Below the pieces are notes generated by a model. It was not told the origin of the DNA. It made no database searches and saw only the letters and a program-made list of their open reading frames with translations. A stretch of 64,000 bases of DNA from Nemertoderma westbladi. Lineage: Eukaryota; Xenacoelomorpha; Nemertodermatida; Nemertodermatidae. How positions within the stretch are numbered: position 1 is the stretch's first letter; the number at the start of each line of letters is the position of its first letter. Below are positions 34,101-49,100 of this stretch, piece by piece. The position numbers and the translations under genes are program-made. The stretch lies in assembly GCA_032718475.1 (NCBI GenBank), contig JAUCBJ010009154.1, forward strand, positions 55,503 through 119,502. Direction: 5' to 3'.

Positions 34101-37100
34101 TTAACTTATACTTTCGATCTTCCTCCTTTCGTTCTCTATAAATGAGTCCGCCATATTAACTTATCCTTTCGTTCTCTATAAATGAGTCCGCCATATTAAC
34201 TTATCCTTTCTTTGCTATAAATGAGTCCGCCATATTAACTTATCCTTTCTTTGCTATAAATGAGTCCGCCATATTAACTTATCCTTTCGATCTTCCTCCT
34301 TTCGTTCTCTATAAATGAGTCCGCCATATTAACTTATCCTTTCGATCTTCCTCCTTTCGTTCTCTATAAATGAGTCCGCCATATTAACTTATACTTTCGA
34401 TCTTCCTCCTTTCGTTCTCTATAAATGAGTCCGCCATATTAACTTATCCTTTCTTTGCTATAAATGAGTCCGCCATATTAACTTATCCTTTCGATCTTCC
34501 TCCTTTCGTTCTCTATAAATGAGTCCGCCATATTAACTTATACTTTCTTTGCTATAAATGAGTCCGCCATATTAACTTATCCTTTCGATCTTCCTCCTTT
34601 CGTTCTCTATAAATGAGTCCGCCATATTAACTTATACTTTCGATCTTCCTCCTTTCGTTCTCTATAAATGAGTCCGCCATATTAACTTATCCTTTCTTTG
34701 CTATAAATGAGTCCGCCATATTAACTTATCCTTTCTTTGCTATAAATGAGTCCGCCATATTAACTTATCCTTTCTTTGCTATAAATGAGTCCGCCATATT
34801 AACTTATCCTTTCGATCTTCCTCCTTTCGTTCTCTATAAATGAGTCCGCCATATTAACTTATCCTTTCGATCTTCCTCCTTTCGTTCTCTATAAATGAGT
34901 CCGCCATATTAACTTATCCTTTCGATCTTCCTCCTTTCGTTCTCTATAAATGAGTCCGCCATATTAATTCCTCCTTTCGTTCTCTATAAATGAGTCCGCC
35001 ATATTAACTTATCCTTTCGATCTTCCTCCTTTCGTTCTCTATAAATGAGTCCGCCATATTAACTTATCCTTTCGATCTTCCTCCTTTCGTTCTCTATAAA
35101 TGAGTCCGCCATATTAACTTATCCTTTCTTTGCTATAAATGAGTCCGCCATATTAACTTATCCTTTCTTTGCTATAAATGAGTCCGCCATATTAACTTAT
35201 CCTTTCTTTGCTATAAATGAGTCCGCCATATTAACTTATCCTTTCTTTGCTATAAATGAGTCCGCCATATTAACTTATCCTTTCGATCTTCCTCCTTTCG
35301 TTCTCTATAAATAAGTCCGCCATATTAACTTATACTTTCGATCTTCCTCCTTTCGTTCTCTATAAATGAGTCCGCCATATTAACTTATCCTTTCGATCTT
35401 CCTCCTTTCGTTCTCTATAAATGAGTCCGCCATATTAACTTATCCTTTCGATCTTCCTCCTTTCGTTCTCTATAAATGAGTCCGCCATATTAACTTATCC
35501 TTTCGTTCTCTATAAATGAGTCCGCCATATTAACTTATCCTTTCTTTGCTATAAATGAGTCCGCCATATTAACTTATACTTTCGATCTTCCTCCTTTCGT
35601 TCTCTATAAATGAGTCCGCCATATTAACTTATCCTTTCGTTCTCTATAAATGAGTCCGCCATATTAACTTATCCTTTCTTTGCTATAAATGAGTCCGCCA
35701 TATTAACTTATCCTTTCGTTCTCTATAAATGAGTCCGCCATATTAACTTATCCTTTCTTTGCTATAAATGAGTCCGCCATATTAACTTATCCTTTCTTTG
35801 CTATAAATGAGTCCGCCGTATTAACTTATCCTTTCGATCTTCCTCCTTTCGTTCTCTATAAATGAGTCCGCCATATTAACTTATCCTTTCTTTGCTATAA
35901 ATGAGTCCGCCGTATTAACTTATCCTTTCGATCTTCCTCCTTTCGTTCTCTATAAATGAGTCCGCCATATTAACTTATCCTTTCTTTGCTATAAATGAGT
36001 CCGCCATATTAACTTATCCTTTCTTTGCTATAAATGAGTCCGCCATATTAACTTATCCTTTCTTTGCTATAAATGAGTCCGACATATTAACTTATCCTTT
36101 CGATCTTCCTCCTTTCGTTCTCTATAAATGAGTCCGCCATATTAACTTATCCTTTCGTTCTCTATAAATGAGTCCGCCATATTAACTTATCCTTTCTTTG
36201 CTATAAATGAGTCCGCCATATTAACTTATCCTTTCGTTCTCTATAAATGAGTCCGCCATATTAACTTATCCTTTCTTTGCTATAAATGAGTCCGCCATAT
36301 TAACTTATCCTTTCTTTGCTATAAATGAGTCCGCCGTATTAACTTATCCTTTCGATCTTCCTCCTTTCGTTCTCTATAAATGAGTCCGCCATATTAACTT
36401 ATCCTTTCTTTGCTATAAATGAGTCCGCCGTATTAACTTATCCTTTCGATCTTCCTCCTTTCGTTCTCTATAAATGAGTCCGCCATATTAACTTATCCTT
36501 TCTTTGCTATAAATGAGTCCGCCATATTAACTTATCCTTTCTTTGCTATAAATGAGTCCGCCGTATTAACTTATCCTTTCGATCTTCCTCCTTTCGTTCT
36601 CTATAAATGAGTCCGCCATATTAACTTATCCTTTCCTTCTCTATAAATGAGTCCGCCATATTAACTTATACTTTCTTTGCTATAAATGAGTCCGCCATAT
36701 TAACTTATCCTTTCTTTGCTATAAATGAGTCCGCCATATTAACTTATCCTTTCCTTCTCTATAAATGAGTCCGCCATATTAACTTATACTTTCGATCTTC
36801 CTCCTTTCGTTCTCTATAAATGAGTCCGCCATATTAACTTATCCTTTCGTTCTCTATAAATGAGTCCGCCATATTAACTTATCCTTTCTTTGCTATAAAT
36901 GAGTCCGCCATATTAACTTATCCTTTCTTTGCTATAAATGAGTCCGCCATATTAACTTATCCTTTCGATCTTCCTCCTTTCGTTCTCTATAAATGAGTCC
37001 GCCATATTAACTTATCCTTTCGATCTTCCTCCTTTCGTTCTCTATAAATGAGTCCGCCATATTAACTTATACTTTCGATCTTCCTCCTTTCGTTCTCTAT

Positions 37101-40100
37101 AAATGAGTCCGACATATTAACTTATCCTTTCGATCTTCCTCCTTTCGTTCTCTATAAATGAGTCCGCCATATTAACTTATCCTTTCGTTCTCTATAAATG
37201 AGTCCGCCATATTAACTTATCCTTTCTTTGCTATAAATGAGTCCGCCATATTAACTTATCCTTTCGTTCTCTATAAATGAGTCCGCCATATTAACTTATC
37301 CTTTCTTTGCTATAAATGAGTCCGCCATATTAACTTATCCTTTCTTTGCTATAAATGAGTCCGCCGTATTAACTTATCCTTTCGATCTTCCTCCTTTCGT
37401 TCTCTATAAATGAGTCCGCCATATTAACTTATCCTTTCTTTGCTATAAATGAGTCCGCCATATTAACTTATCCTTTCTTTGCTATAAATGAGTCCGCCGT
37501 ATTAACTTATCCTTTCTTTGCTATAAATGAGTCCGCCGTATTAACTTATCCTTTCGATCTTCCTCCTTTCGTTCTCTATAAATGAGTCCGCCATATTAAC
37601 TTATCCTTTCTTTGCTATAAATGAGTCCGCCATATTAACTTATCCTTTCTTTGCTATAAATGAGTCCGCCGTATTAACTTATCCTTTCGATCTTCCTCCT
37701 TTCGTTCTCTATAAATGAGTCCGCCATATTAACTTATCCTTTCTTTGCTATAAATGAGTCCGCCATATTAACTTATCCTTTCTTTGCTATAAATGAGTCC
37801 GCCATATTAACTTATCCTTTCGATCTTCCTCCTTTCGTTCTCTATAAATGAGTCCGCCATATTAACTTATCCTTTCGATCTTCCTCCTTTCCTTCTCTAT
37901 AAATGAGTCCGCCATATTAACTTATCCTTTCGATCTTCCTCCTTTCGTTCTCTATAAATGAGTCCGCCATATTAACTTATCCTTTCGATCTTCCTCCTTT
38001 CGTTCTCTATAAATGAGTCCGCCATATTAACTTATCCTTTCGTTCTCTATAAATGAGTCCGCCATATTAACTTATCCTTTCGTTCTCTATAAATGAGTCC
38101 GCCATATTAACTTATCCTTTCTTTGCTATAAATGAGTCCGCCATATTAACTTATCCTTTCGATCTTCCTCCTTTCCTTCTCTATAAATGAGTCCGCCATA
38201 TTAACTTATACTTTCGATCTTCCTCCTTTCGTTCTCTATAAATGAGTCCGCCGTATTAACTTATCCTTTCGATCTTCCTCCTTTCGTTCTCTATAAATGA
38301 GTCCGCCATATTAACTTATCCTTTCGTTCTCTATAAATGAGTCCGCCATATTAACTTATCCTTTCTTTGCTATAAATGAGTCCGCCATATTAACTTATCC
38401 TTTCGTTCTCTATAAATGAGTCCGCCGTATTAACTTATCCTTTCGATCTTCCTCCTTTCGTTCTCTATAAATGAGTCCGCCATATTAACTTATCCTTTCG
38501 ATCTTCCTCCTTTCGTTCTCTATAAATGAGTCCGGCATATTAACTTATCCTTTCTTTGCTATAAATGAGTCCGCCATATTAACTTATACTTTCGATCTTC
38601 CTCCTTTCGTTCTCTATAAATGAGTCCGCCATATTAACTTATCCTTTCGATCTTCCTCCTTTCGTTCTCTATAAATGAGTCCGCCATATTAACTTATCCT
38701 TTCGATCTTCCTCCTTTCGTTCTCTATAAATGAGTCCGCCATATTAATTCCTCCTTTCGTTCTCTATAAATGAGTCCGCCATATTAACTTATCCTTTCGA
38801 TCTTCCTCCTTTCGTTCTCTATAAATGAGTCCGCCATATTAACTTATCCTTTCTTTGCTATAAATGAGTCCGCCATATTAACTTATCCTTTCGATCTTCC
38901 TCCTTTCGTTCTCTATAAATGAGTCCGCCATATTAACTTATCCTTTCGATCTTCCTCCTTTCGTTCTCTATAAATGAGTCCGCCATATTAACTTATCCTT
39001 TCGATCTTCCTCCTTTCGTTCTCTATAAATGAGTCCGCCATATTAACTTATCCTTTCGATCTTCCTCCTTTCGTTCTCTATAAATGAGTCCGCCATATTA
39101 ACTTATCCTTTCGATCTTCCTCCTTTCGTTCTCTATAAATGAGTCCGCCATATTAACTTATCCTTTCGATCTTCCTCCTTTCGTTCTCTATAAATGAGTC
39201 CGCCATATTAACTTATCCTTTCGATCTTCCTCCTTTCCTTCTCTATAAATGAGTCCGCCATATTAACTTATCCTTTCGATCTTCCTCCTTTCCTTCTCTA
39301 TAAATGAGTCCGCCATATTAACTTATCCTTTCTTTGCTATAAATGAGTCCGCCATATTAACTTATCCTTTCTTTGCTATAAATGAGTCCGCCATATTAAC
39401 TTATCCTTTCTTTGCTATAAATGAGTCCGCCATATTAACTTATCCTTTCGTTCTCTATAAATGAGTCCGCCATATTAACTTATCCTTTCTTTGCTATAAA
39501 TGAGTCCGCCATATTAACTTATCCTTTCTTTGCTATAAATGAGTCCGCCATATTAACTTATCCTTTCTTTGCTATAAATGAGTCCGCCATATTAACTTAT
39601 CATTTCTTTGCTATAAATGAGTCCGCCATATTAACTTATCCTTTCTTTGCTATAAATGAGTCCGCCATATTAACTTATCCTTTCTTTGCTATAAATGAGT
39701 CCGCCATATTAACTTATCCTTTCCTTCTCTATAAATGAGTCCGCCATATTAACTTATACTTTCTTTGCTATAAATGAGTCCGCCATATTAACTTATCCTT
39801 TCTTTGCTATAAATGAGTCCGCCATATTAACTTATCCTTTCCTTCTCTATAAATGAGTCCGCCATATTAACTTATACTTTCGATCTTCCTCCTTTCGTTC
39901 TCTATAAATGAGTCCGCCATATTAACTTATCCTTTCGTTCTCTATAAATGAGTCCGCCATATTAACTTATCCTTTCTTTGCTATAAATGAGTCCGCCATA
40001 TTAACTTATCCTTTCGTTCTCTATAAATGAGTCCGCCGTATTAACTTATCCTTTCGATCTTCCTCCTTTCGTTCTCTATAAATGAGTCCGCCATATTAAC

Positions 40101-43100
40101 TTATCCTTTCGTTCTCTATAAATGAGTCCGCCATATTAACTTATCCTTTCTTTGCTATAAATGAGTCCGCCATATTAACTTATCCTTTCGTTCTCTATAA
40201 ATGAGTCCGCCGTATTAACTTATCCTTTCGATCTTCCTCCTTTCGTTCTCTATAAATGAGTCCGCCATATTAACTTATCCTTTCGATCTTCCTCCTTTCG
40301 TTCTCTATAAATGAGTCCGCCATATTAACTTATCCTTTCGATCTTCCTCCTTTCGTTCTCTATAAATGAGTCCGCCATATTAACTTATCCTTTCGATCTT
40401 CCTCCTTTCGTTCTCTATAAATGAGTCCGCCATATTAACTTATCCTTTCGATCTTCCTCCTTTCGTTCTCTATAAATGAGTCCGCCATATTAACTTATCC
40501 TTTCGATCTTCCTCCTTTCGTTCTCTATAAATGAGTCCGCCATATTAACTTATCCTTTCGATCTTCCTCCTTTCCTTCTCTATAAATGAGTCCGCCATAT
40601 TAACTTATCCTTTCGATCTTCCTCCTTTCGTTCTCTATAAATGAGTCCGCCATATTAACTTATCCTTTCGATCTTCCTCCTTTCGTTCTCTATAAATGAG
40701 TCCGCCATATTAACTTATCCTTTCGATCTTCCTCCTTTCGTTCTCTATAAATGAGTCCGCCATATTAACTTATCCTTTCGATCTTCCTCCTTTCGTTCTC
40801 TATAAATGAGTCCGCCATATTAATTCCTCCTTTCGTTCTCTATAAATGAGTCCGCCATATTAACTTATCCTTTCTTTGCTATAAATGAGTCCGCCATATT
40901 AACTTATCCTTTCGTTCTCTATAAATGAGTCCGCCGTATTAACTTATCCTTTCGATCTTCCTCCTTTCGTTCTCTATAAATGAGTCCGCCATATTAACTT
41001 ATCCTTTCGATCTTCCTCCTTTCGTTCTCTATAAATGAGTCCGCCATATTAACTTATCCTTTCGATCTTCCTCCTTTCCTTCTCTATAAATGAGTCCGCC
41101 ATATTAACTTATCCTTTCGATCTTCCTCCTTTCCTTCTCTATAAATGAGTCCGACATATTAACTTATCCTTTCGATCTTCCTCCTTTCGTTCTCTATAAA
41201 TGAGTCCGCCATATTAACTTATCCTTTCGATCTTCCTCCTTTCGTTCTCTATAAATGAGTCCGCCATATTAACTTATCCTTTCTTTGCTATAAATGAGTC
41301 CGCCATATTAACTTATCCTTTCCTTCTCTATAAATGAGTCCGCCATATTAACTTATCCTTTCTTTGCTATAAATGAGTCCGCCATATTAACTTATACTTT
41401 CGATCTTCCTCCTTTCGTTCTCTATAAATGAGTCCGCCATATTAACTTATCCTTTCGATCTTCCTCCTTTCGTTCTCTATAAATGAGTCCGCCATATTAA
41501 CTTATCCTTTCGATCTTCCTCCTTTCGTTCTCTATAAATGAGTCCGCCATATTAACTTATCCTTTCGTTCTCTATAAATGAGTCCGCCATATTAACTTAT
41601 CCTTTCTTTGCTATAAATGAGTCCGCCATATTAACTTATCCTTTCTTTGCTATAAATGAGTCCGCCATATTAACTTATACTTTCGATCTTCCTCCTTTCG
41701 TTCTCTATAAATGAGTCCGCCATATTAACTTATCCTTTCGATCTTCCTCCTTTCGTTCTCTATAAATGAGTCCGCCATATTAACTTATCCTTTCGATCTT
41801 CCTCCTTTCGTTCTCTATAAATGAGTCCGCCATATTAACTTATCCTTTCGATCTTCCTCCTTTCGTTCTCTATAAATGAGTCCGCCATATTAACTTATCC
41901 TTTCGATCTTCCTCCTTTCGTTCTCTATAAATGAGTCCGCCATATTAACTTATCCTTTCGTTCTCTATAAATGAGTCCGCCATATTAACTTATCCTTTCG
42001 ATCTTCCTCCTTTCGTTCTCTATAAATGAGTCCGCCATATTAACTTATCCTTTCGTTCTCTATAAATGAGTCCGCCATATTAACTTATCCTTTCTTTGCT
42101 ATAAATGAGTCCGCCATATTAACTTATCCTTTCTTTGCTATAAATGAGTCCGCCATATTAACTTATACTTTCGATCTTCCTCCTTTCGTTCTCTATAAAT
42201 GAGTCCGCCATATTAACTTATCCTTTCGATCTTCCTCCTTTCGTTCTCTATAAATGAGTCCGCCATATTAACTTATCCTTTCGTTCTCTATAAATGAGTC
42301 CGCCATATTAACTTATCCTTTCGATCTTCCTCCTTTCGTTCTCTATAAATGAGTCCGCCATATTAACTTATCCTTTCGTTCTCTATAAATGAGTCCGCCA
42401 TATTAACTTATCCTTTCGATCTTCCTCCTTTCGTTCTCTATAAATGAGTCCGCCATATTAACTTATCCTTTCGATCTTCCTCCTTTCGTTCTCTATAAAT
42501 GAGTCCGCCATATTAACTTATCCTTTCGTTCTCTATAAATGAGTCCGCCATATTAACTTATCCTTTCGATCTTCCTCCTTTCGTTCTCTATAAATGAGTC
42601 CGCCATATTAACTTATCCTTTCTTTGCTATAAATGAGTCCGCCATATTAACTTATCCTTTCCTTCTCTATAAATGAGTCCGCCATATTAACTTATCCTTT
42701 CGATCTTCCTCCTTTCGTTCTCTATAAATGAGTCCGCCATATTAACTTATCCTTTCGATCTTCCTCCTTTCGTTCTCTATAAATGAGTCCGCCATATTAA
42801 CTTATCCTTTCGATCTTCCTCCTTTCGTTCTCTATAAATGAGTCCGCCATATTAACTTATCCTTTCGTTCTCTATAAATGAGTCCGCCATATTAACTTAT
42901 CCTTTCTTTGCTATAAATGAGTCCGCCATATTAACTTATACTTTCGATCTTCCTCCTTTCGTTCTCTATAAATGAGTCCGCCATATTAACTTATCCTTTC
43001 TTTGCTATAAATGAGTCCGCCATATTAACTTATCCTTTCGATCTTCCTCCTTTCCTTCTCTATAAATGAGTCCGCCATATTAACTTATCCTTTCGATCTT

Positions 43101-46100
43101 CCTCCTTTCGTTCTCTATAAATGAGTCCGCCATATTAACTTATCCTTTCGATCTTCCTCCTTTCGTTCTCTATAAATGAGTCCGCCATATTAACTTATCC
43201 TTTCGATCTTCCTCCTTTCCTTCTCTATAAATGAGTCCGCCATATTAACTTATCCTTTCGATCTCTATAAATGAGTCCGCCATATTAACTTATCCTTTCG
43301 ATCTTCCTCCTTTCCTTCTCTATAAATGAGTCCGCCATATTAACTTATCCTTTCGATCTTCCTCCTTTCCTTCTCTATAAATGAGTCCGCCATATTAACT
43401 TATCCTTTCGATCTTCCTCCTTTCGTTCTCTATAAATGAGTCCGCCATATTAACTTATCCTTTCGATCTTCCTCCTTTCCTTCTCTATAAATGAGTCCGC
43501 CATATTAACTTATCCTTTCTTTGCTATAAATGAGTCCGCCATATTAACTTATCCTTTCGATCTTCCTCCTTTCCTTCTCTATAAATGAGTCCGACATATT
43601 AACTTATCCTTTCGATCTTCCTCCTTTCGTTCTCTATAAATGAGTCCGCCATATTAACTTATCCTTTCGATCTTCCTCCTTTCGTTCTCTATAAATGAGT
43701 CCGCCATATTAACTTATCCTTTCTTTGCTATAAATGAGTCCGCCATATTAACTTATCCTTTCGATCTTCCTCCTTTCCTTCTCTATAAATGAGTCCGCCA
43801 TATTAACTTATCCTTTCGATCTTCCTCCTTTCGTTCTCTATAAATGAGTCCGCCATATTAACTTATCCTTTCGATCTTCCTCCTTTCGTTCTCTATAAAT
43901 GAGTCCGCCATATTAACTTATCCTTTCGATCTTCCTCCTTTCCTTCTCTATAAATGAGTCCGCCATATTAACTTATCCTTTCGATCTTCCTCCTTTCGTT
44001 CTCTATAAATGAGTCCGCCATATTAACTTATCCTTTCGATCTTCCTCCTTTCCTTCTCTATAAATGAGTCCGCCATATTAACTTATCCTTTCGATCTTCC
44101 TCCTTTCCTTCTCTATAAATGAGTCCGACATATTAACTTATCCTTTCGATCTTCCTCCTTTCGTTCTCTATAAATGAGTCCGCCATATTAACTTATCCTT
44201 TCGATCTTCCTCCTTTCGTTCTCTATAAATGAGTCCGCCATATTAACTTATCCTTTCTTTGCTATAAATGAGTCCGCCATATTAACTTATACTTTCGATC
44301 TTCCTCCTTTCGTTCTCTATAAATGAGTCCGCCATATTAACTTATCCTTTCGATCTTCCTCCTTTCGTTCTCTATAAATGAGTCCGCCATATTAACTTAT
44401 CCTTTCGATCTTCCTCCTTTCGTTCTCTATAAATGAGTCCGCCATATTAACTTATCCTTTCGATCTTCCTCCTTTCGTTCTCTATAAATGAGTCCGCCAT
44501 ATTAACTTATCCTTTCGATCTTCCTCCTTTCGTTCTCTATAAATGAGTCCGCCATATTAACTTATCCTTTCGATCTTCCTCCTTTCGTTCTCTATAAATG
44601 AGTCCGCCGTATTAATTCCTCCTTTCGTTCTCTATAAATGAGTCCGCCATATTAATTCCTCCTTTCGTTCTCTATAAATGAGTCCGCCATATTAACTTAT
44701 CCTTTCGATCTTCCTCCTTTCCTTCTCTATAAATGAGTCCGACATATTAACTTATCCTTTCGATCTTCCTCCTTTCGTTCTCTATAAATGAGTCCGCCAT
44801 ATTAACTTATCCTTTCGATCTTCCTCCTTTCGTTCTCTATAAATGAGTCCGCCATATTAATTCCTCCTTTCCTTCTCTATAAATGAGTCCGCCATATTAA
44901 CTTATCCTTTCTTTGCTATAAATGAGTCCGACATATTAACTTATCCTTTCGATCTTCCTCCTTTCCTTCTCTATAAATGAGTCCGCCATATTAACTTATC
45001 CTTTCGATCTTCCTCCTTTCCTTCTCTATAAATGAGTCCGCCATATTAACTTATCCTTTCGATCTTCCTCCTTTCCTTCTCTATAAATGAGTCCGCCATA
45101 TTAACTTATCCTTTCTTTGCTATAAATGAGTCCGCCATATTAACTTATCCTTTCTTTGCTATAAATGAGTCCGCCATATTAACTTATCCTTTCGATCTTC
45201 CTCCTTTCGTTCTCTATAAATGAGTCCGCCATATTAACTTATCCTTTCGATCTTCCTCCTTTCGTTCTCTATAAATGAGTCCGCCATATTAACTTATCCT
45301 TTCGATCTTCCTCCTTTCCTTCTCTATAAATGAGTCCGCCATATTAACTTATCCTTTCGATCTTCCTCCTTTCCTTCTCTATAAATGAGTCCGCCATATT
45401 AACTTATCCTTTCGATCTTCCTCCTTTCCTTCTCTATAAATGAGTCCGCCATATTAACTTATCCTTTCGATCTTCCTCCTTTCCTTCTCTATAAATGAGT
45501 CCGCCATATTAACTTATCCTTTCTTTGCTATAAATGAGTCCGCCATATTAACTTATCCTTTCTTTGCTATAAATGAGTCCGCCATATTAACTTATCCTTT
45601 CGATCTTCCTCCTTTCGTTCTCTATAAATGAGTCCGCCATATTAACTTATCCTTTCGATCTTCCTCCTTTCGTTCTCTATAAATGAGTCCGCCATATTAA
45701 CTTATCCTTTCGATCTTCCTCCTTTCGTTCTCTATAAATGAGTCCGCCATATTAACTTATCCTTTCGATCTTCCTCCTTTCCTTCTCTATAAATGAGTCC
45801 GCCATATTAACTTATCCTTTCGATCTTCCTCCTTTCCTTCTCTATAAATGAGTCCGCCATATTAACTTATCCTTTCGATCTTCCTCCTTTCCTTCTCTAT
45901 AAATGAGTCCGCCATATTAACTTATCCTTTCGATCTTCCTCCTTTCCTTCTCTATAAATGAGTCCGCCATATTAACTTATCCTTTCTTTGCTATAAATGA
46001 GTCCGCCATATTAACTTATCCTTTCTTTGCTATAAATGAGTCCGCCATATTAACTTATCCTTTCGATCTTCCTCCTTTCCTTCTCTATAAATGAGTCCGC

Positions 46101-49100
46101 CATATTAACTTATCCTTTCGATCTTCCTCCTTTCGTTCTCTATAAATGAGTCCGCCATATTAACTTATCCTTTCGATCTTCCTCCTTTCCTTCTCTATAA
46201 ATGAGTCCGCCATATTAACTTATCCTTTCTTTGCTATAAATGAGTCCGCCATATTAACTTATCCTTTCTTTGCTATAAATGAGTCCGCCATATTAACTTA
46301 TCCTTTCGATCTTCCTCCTTTCGTTCTCTATAAATGAGTCCGCCATATTAACTTATCCTTTCGATCTTCCTCCTTTCGTTCTCTATAAATGAGTCCGCCA
46401 TATTAACTTATCCTTTCGATCTTCCTCCTTTCCTTCTCTATAAATGAGTCCGCCATATTAACTTATCCTTTCGATCTTCCTCCTTTCGTTCTCTATAAAT
46501 GAGTCCGCCATATTAACTTATCCTTTCGATCTTCCTCCTTTCGTTCTCTATAAATGAGTCCGCCATATTAACTTATCCTTTCGTTCTCTATAAATGAGTC
46601 CGCCATATTAACTTATCCTTTCTTTGCTATAAATGAGTCCGACATATTAACTTATCCTTTCGATCTTCCTCCTTTCGTTCTCTATAAATGAGTCCGCCAT
46701 ATTAACTTATCCTTTCGATCTTCCTCCTTTCGTTCTCTATAAATGAGTCCGCCATATTAACTTATCCTTTCGATCTTCCTCCTTTCGTTCTCTATAAATG
46801 AGTCCGCCATATTAACTTATCCTTTCGTTCTCTATAAATGAGTCCGCCATATTAACTTATCCTTTCGATCTTCCTCCTTTCGTTCTCTATAAATGAGTCC
46901 GCCATATTAACTTATCCTTTCTTTGCTATAAATGAGTCCGCCATATTAACTTATCCTTTCTTTGCTATAAATGAGTCCGCCATATTAACTTATCCTTTCG
47001 ATCTTCCTCCTTTCGTTCTCTATAAATGAGTCCGCCATATTAACTTATCCTTTCTTTGCTATAAATGAGTCCGCCATATTAACTTATCCTTTCGATCTTC
47101 CTCCTTTCGTTCTCTATAAATGAGTCCGCCATATTAACTTATCCTTTCTTTGCTATAAATGAGTCCGCCATATTAACTTATCCTTTCTTTGCTATAAATG
47201 AGTCCGCCATATTAACTTATCCTTTCTTTGCTATAAATGAGTCCGTCATATTAACTTATCCTTTCGATCTTCCTCCTTTCCTTCTCTATAAATGAGTCCG
47301 CCATATTAACTTATCCTTTCTTTGCTATAAATGAGTCCGCCATATTAACTTATCCTTTCGATCTTCCTCCTTTCGTTCTCTATAAATGAGTCCGCCATAT
47401 TAACTTATCCTTTCGATCTTCCTCCTTTCGTTCTCTATAAATGAGTCCGCCATATTAACTTATCCTTTCTTTGCTATAAATGAGTCCGCCATATTAACTT
47501 ATCCTTTCTTTGCTATAAATGAGTCCGCCATATTAACTTATCCTTTCGATCTTCCTCCTTTCGTTCTCTATAAATGAGTCCGCCATATTAACTTATCCTT
47601 TCTTTGCTATAAATGAGTCCGCCATATTAACTTATCCTTTCGATCTTCCTCCTTTCGTTCTCTATAAATGAGTCCGCCATATTAACTTATCCTTTCTTTG
47701 CTATAAATGAGTCCGCCATATTAACTTATCCTTTCGATCTTCCTCCTTTCGTTCTCTATAAATGAGTCCGCCATATTAACTTATCATTTCTTTGCTATAA
47801 ATGAGTCCGCCATATTAACTTATCCTTTCTTTGCTATAAATGAGTCCGCCATATTAACTTATCCTTTCGATCTTCCTCCTTTCGTTCTCTATAAATGAGT
47901 CCGCCATATTAACTTATCATTTCTTTGCTATAAATGAGTCCGCCATATTAACTTATCCTTTCTTTGCTATAAATGAGTCCGCCATATTAACTTATCCTTT
48001 CGATCTTCCTCCTTTCGTTCTCTATAAATGAGTCCGCCATATTAACTTATCATTTCTTTGCTATAAATGAGTCCGCCATATTAACTTATCCTTTCTTTGC
48101 TATAAATGAGTCCGCCATATTAACTTATCCTTTCTTTGCTATAAATGAGTCCGTCATATTAACTTATCCTTTCGATCTTCCTCCTTTCCTTCTCTATAAA
48201 TGAGTCCGCCATATTAACTTATCCTTTCGATCTTCCTCCTTTCGTTCTCTATAAATGAGTCCGCCATATTAACTTATCCTTTCTTTGCTATAAATGAGTC
48301 CGCCATATTAACTTATCCTTTCTTTGCTATAAATGAGTCCGCCATATTAACTTATCCTTTCTTTGCTATAAATGAGTCCGCCATATTAACTTATCCTTTC
48401 TTTGCTATAAATGAGTCCGCCATATTAATTCCTCCTTTCGTTCTCTATAAATGAGTCCGCCATATTAACTTATCCTTTCGATCTTCCTCCTTTCCTTCTC
48501 TATAAATGAGTCCGCCATATTAACTTATCCTTTCGATCTTCCTCCTTTCGTTCTCTATAAATGAGTCCGCCATATTAACTTATCCTTTCGATCTTCCTCC
48601 TTTCGTTCTCTATAAATGAGTCCGCCATATTAACTTATCCTTTCGATCTTCCTCCTTTCGTTCTCTATAAATGAGTCCGCCATATTAACTTATCCTTTCG
48701 ATCTTCCTCCTTTCCTTCTCTATAAATGAGTCCGCCATATTAACTTATCCTTTCTTTGCTATAAATGAGTCCGCCATATTAACTTATCCTTTCTTTGCTA
48801 TAAATGAGTCCGCCATATTAACTTATCCTTTCTTTGCTATAAATGAGTCCGTCATATTAACTTATCCTTTCGATCTTCCTCCTTTCCTTCTCTATAAATG
48901 AGTCCGCCATATTAACTTATCCTTTCTTTGCTATAAATGAGTCCGTCATATTAACTTATCCTTTCGATCTTCCTCCTTTCCTTCTCTATAAATGAGTCCG
49001 CCATATTAACTTATCCTTTCGATCTTCCTCCTTTCGTTCTCTATAAATGAGTCCGCCATATTAACTTATCCTTTCGATCTTCCTCCTTTCGTTCTCTATA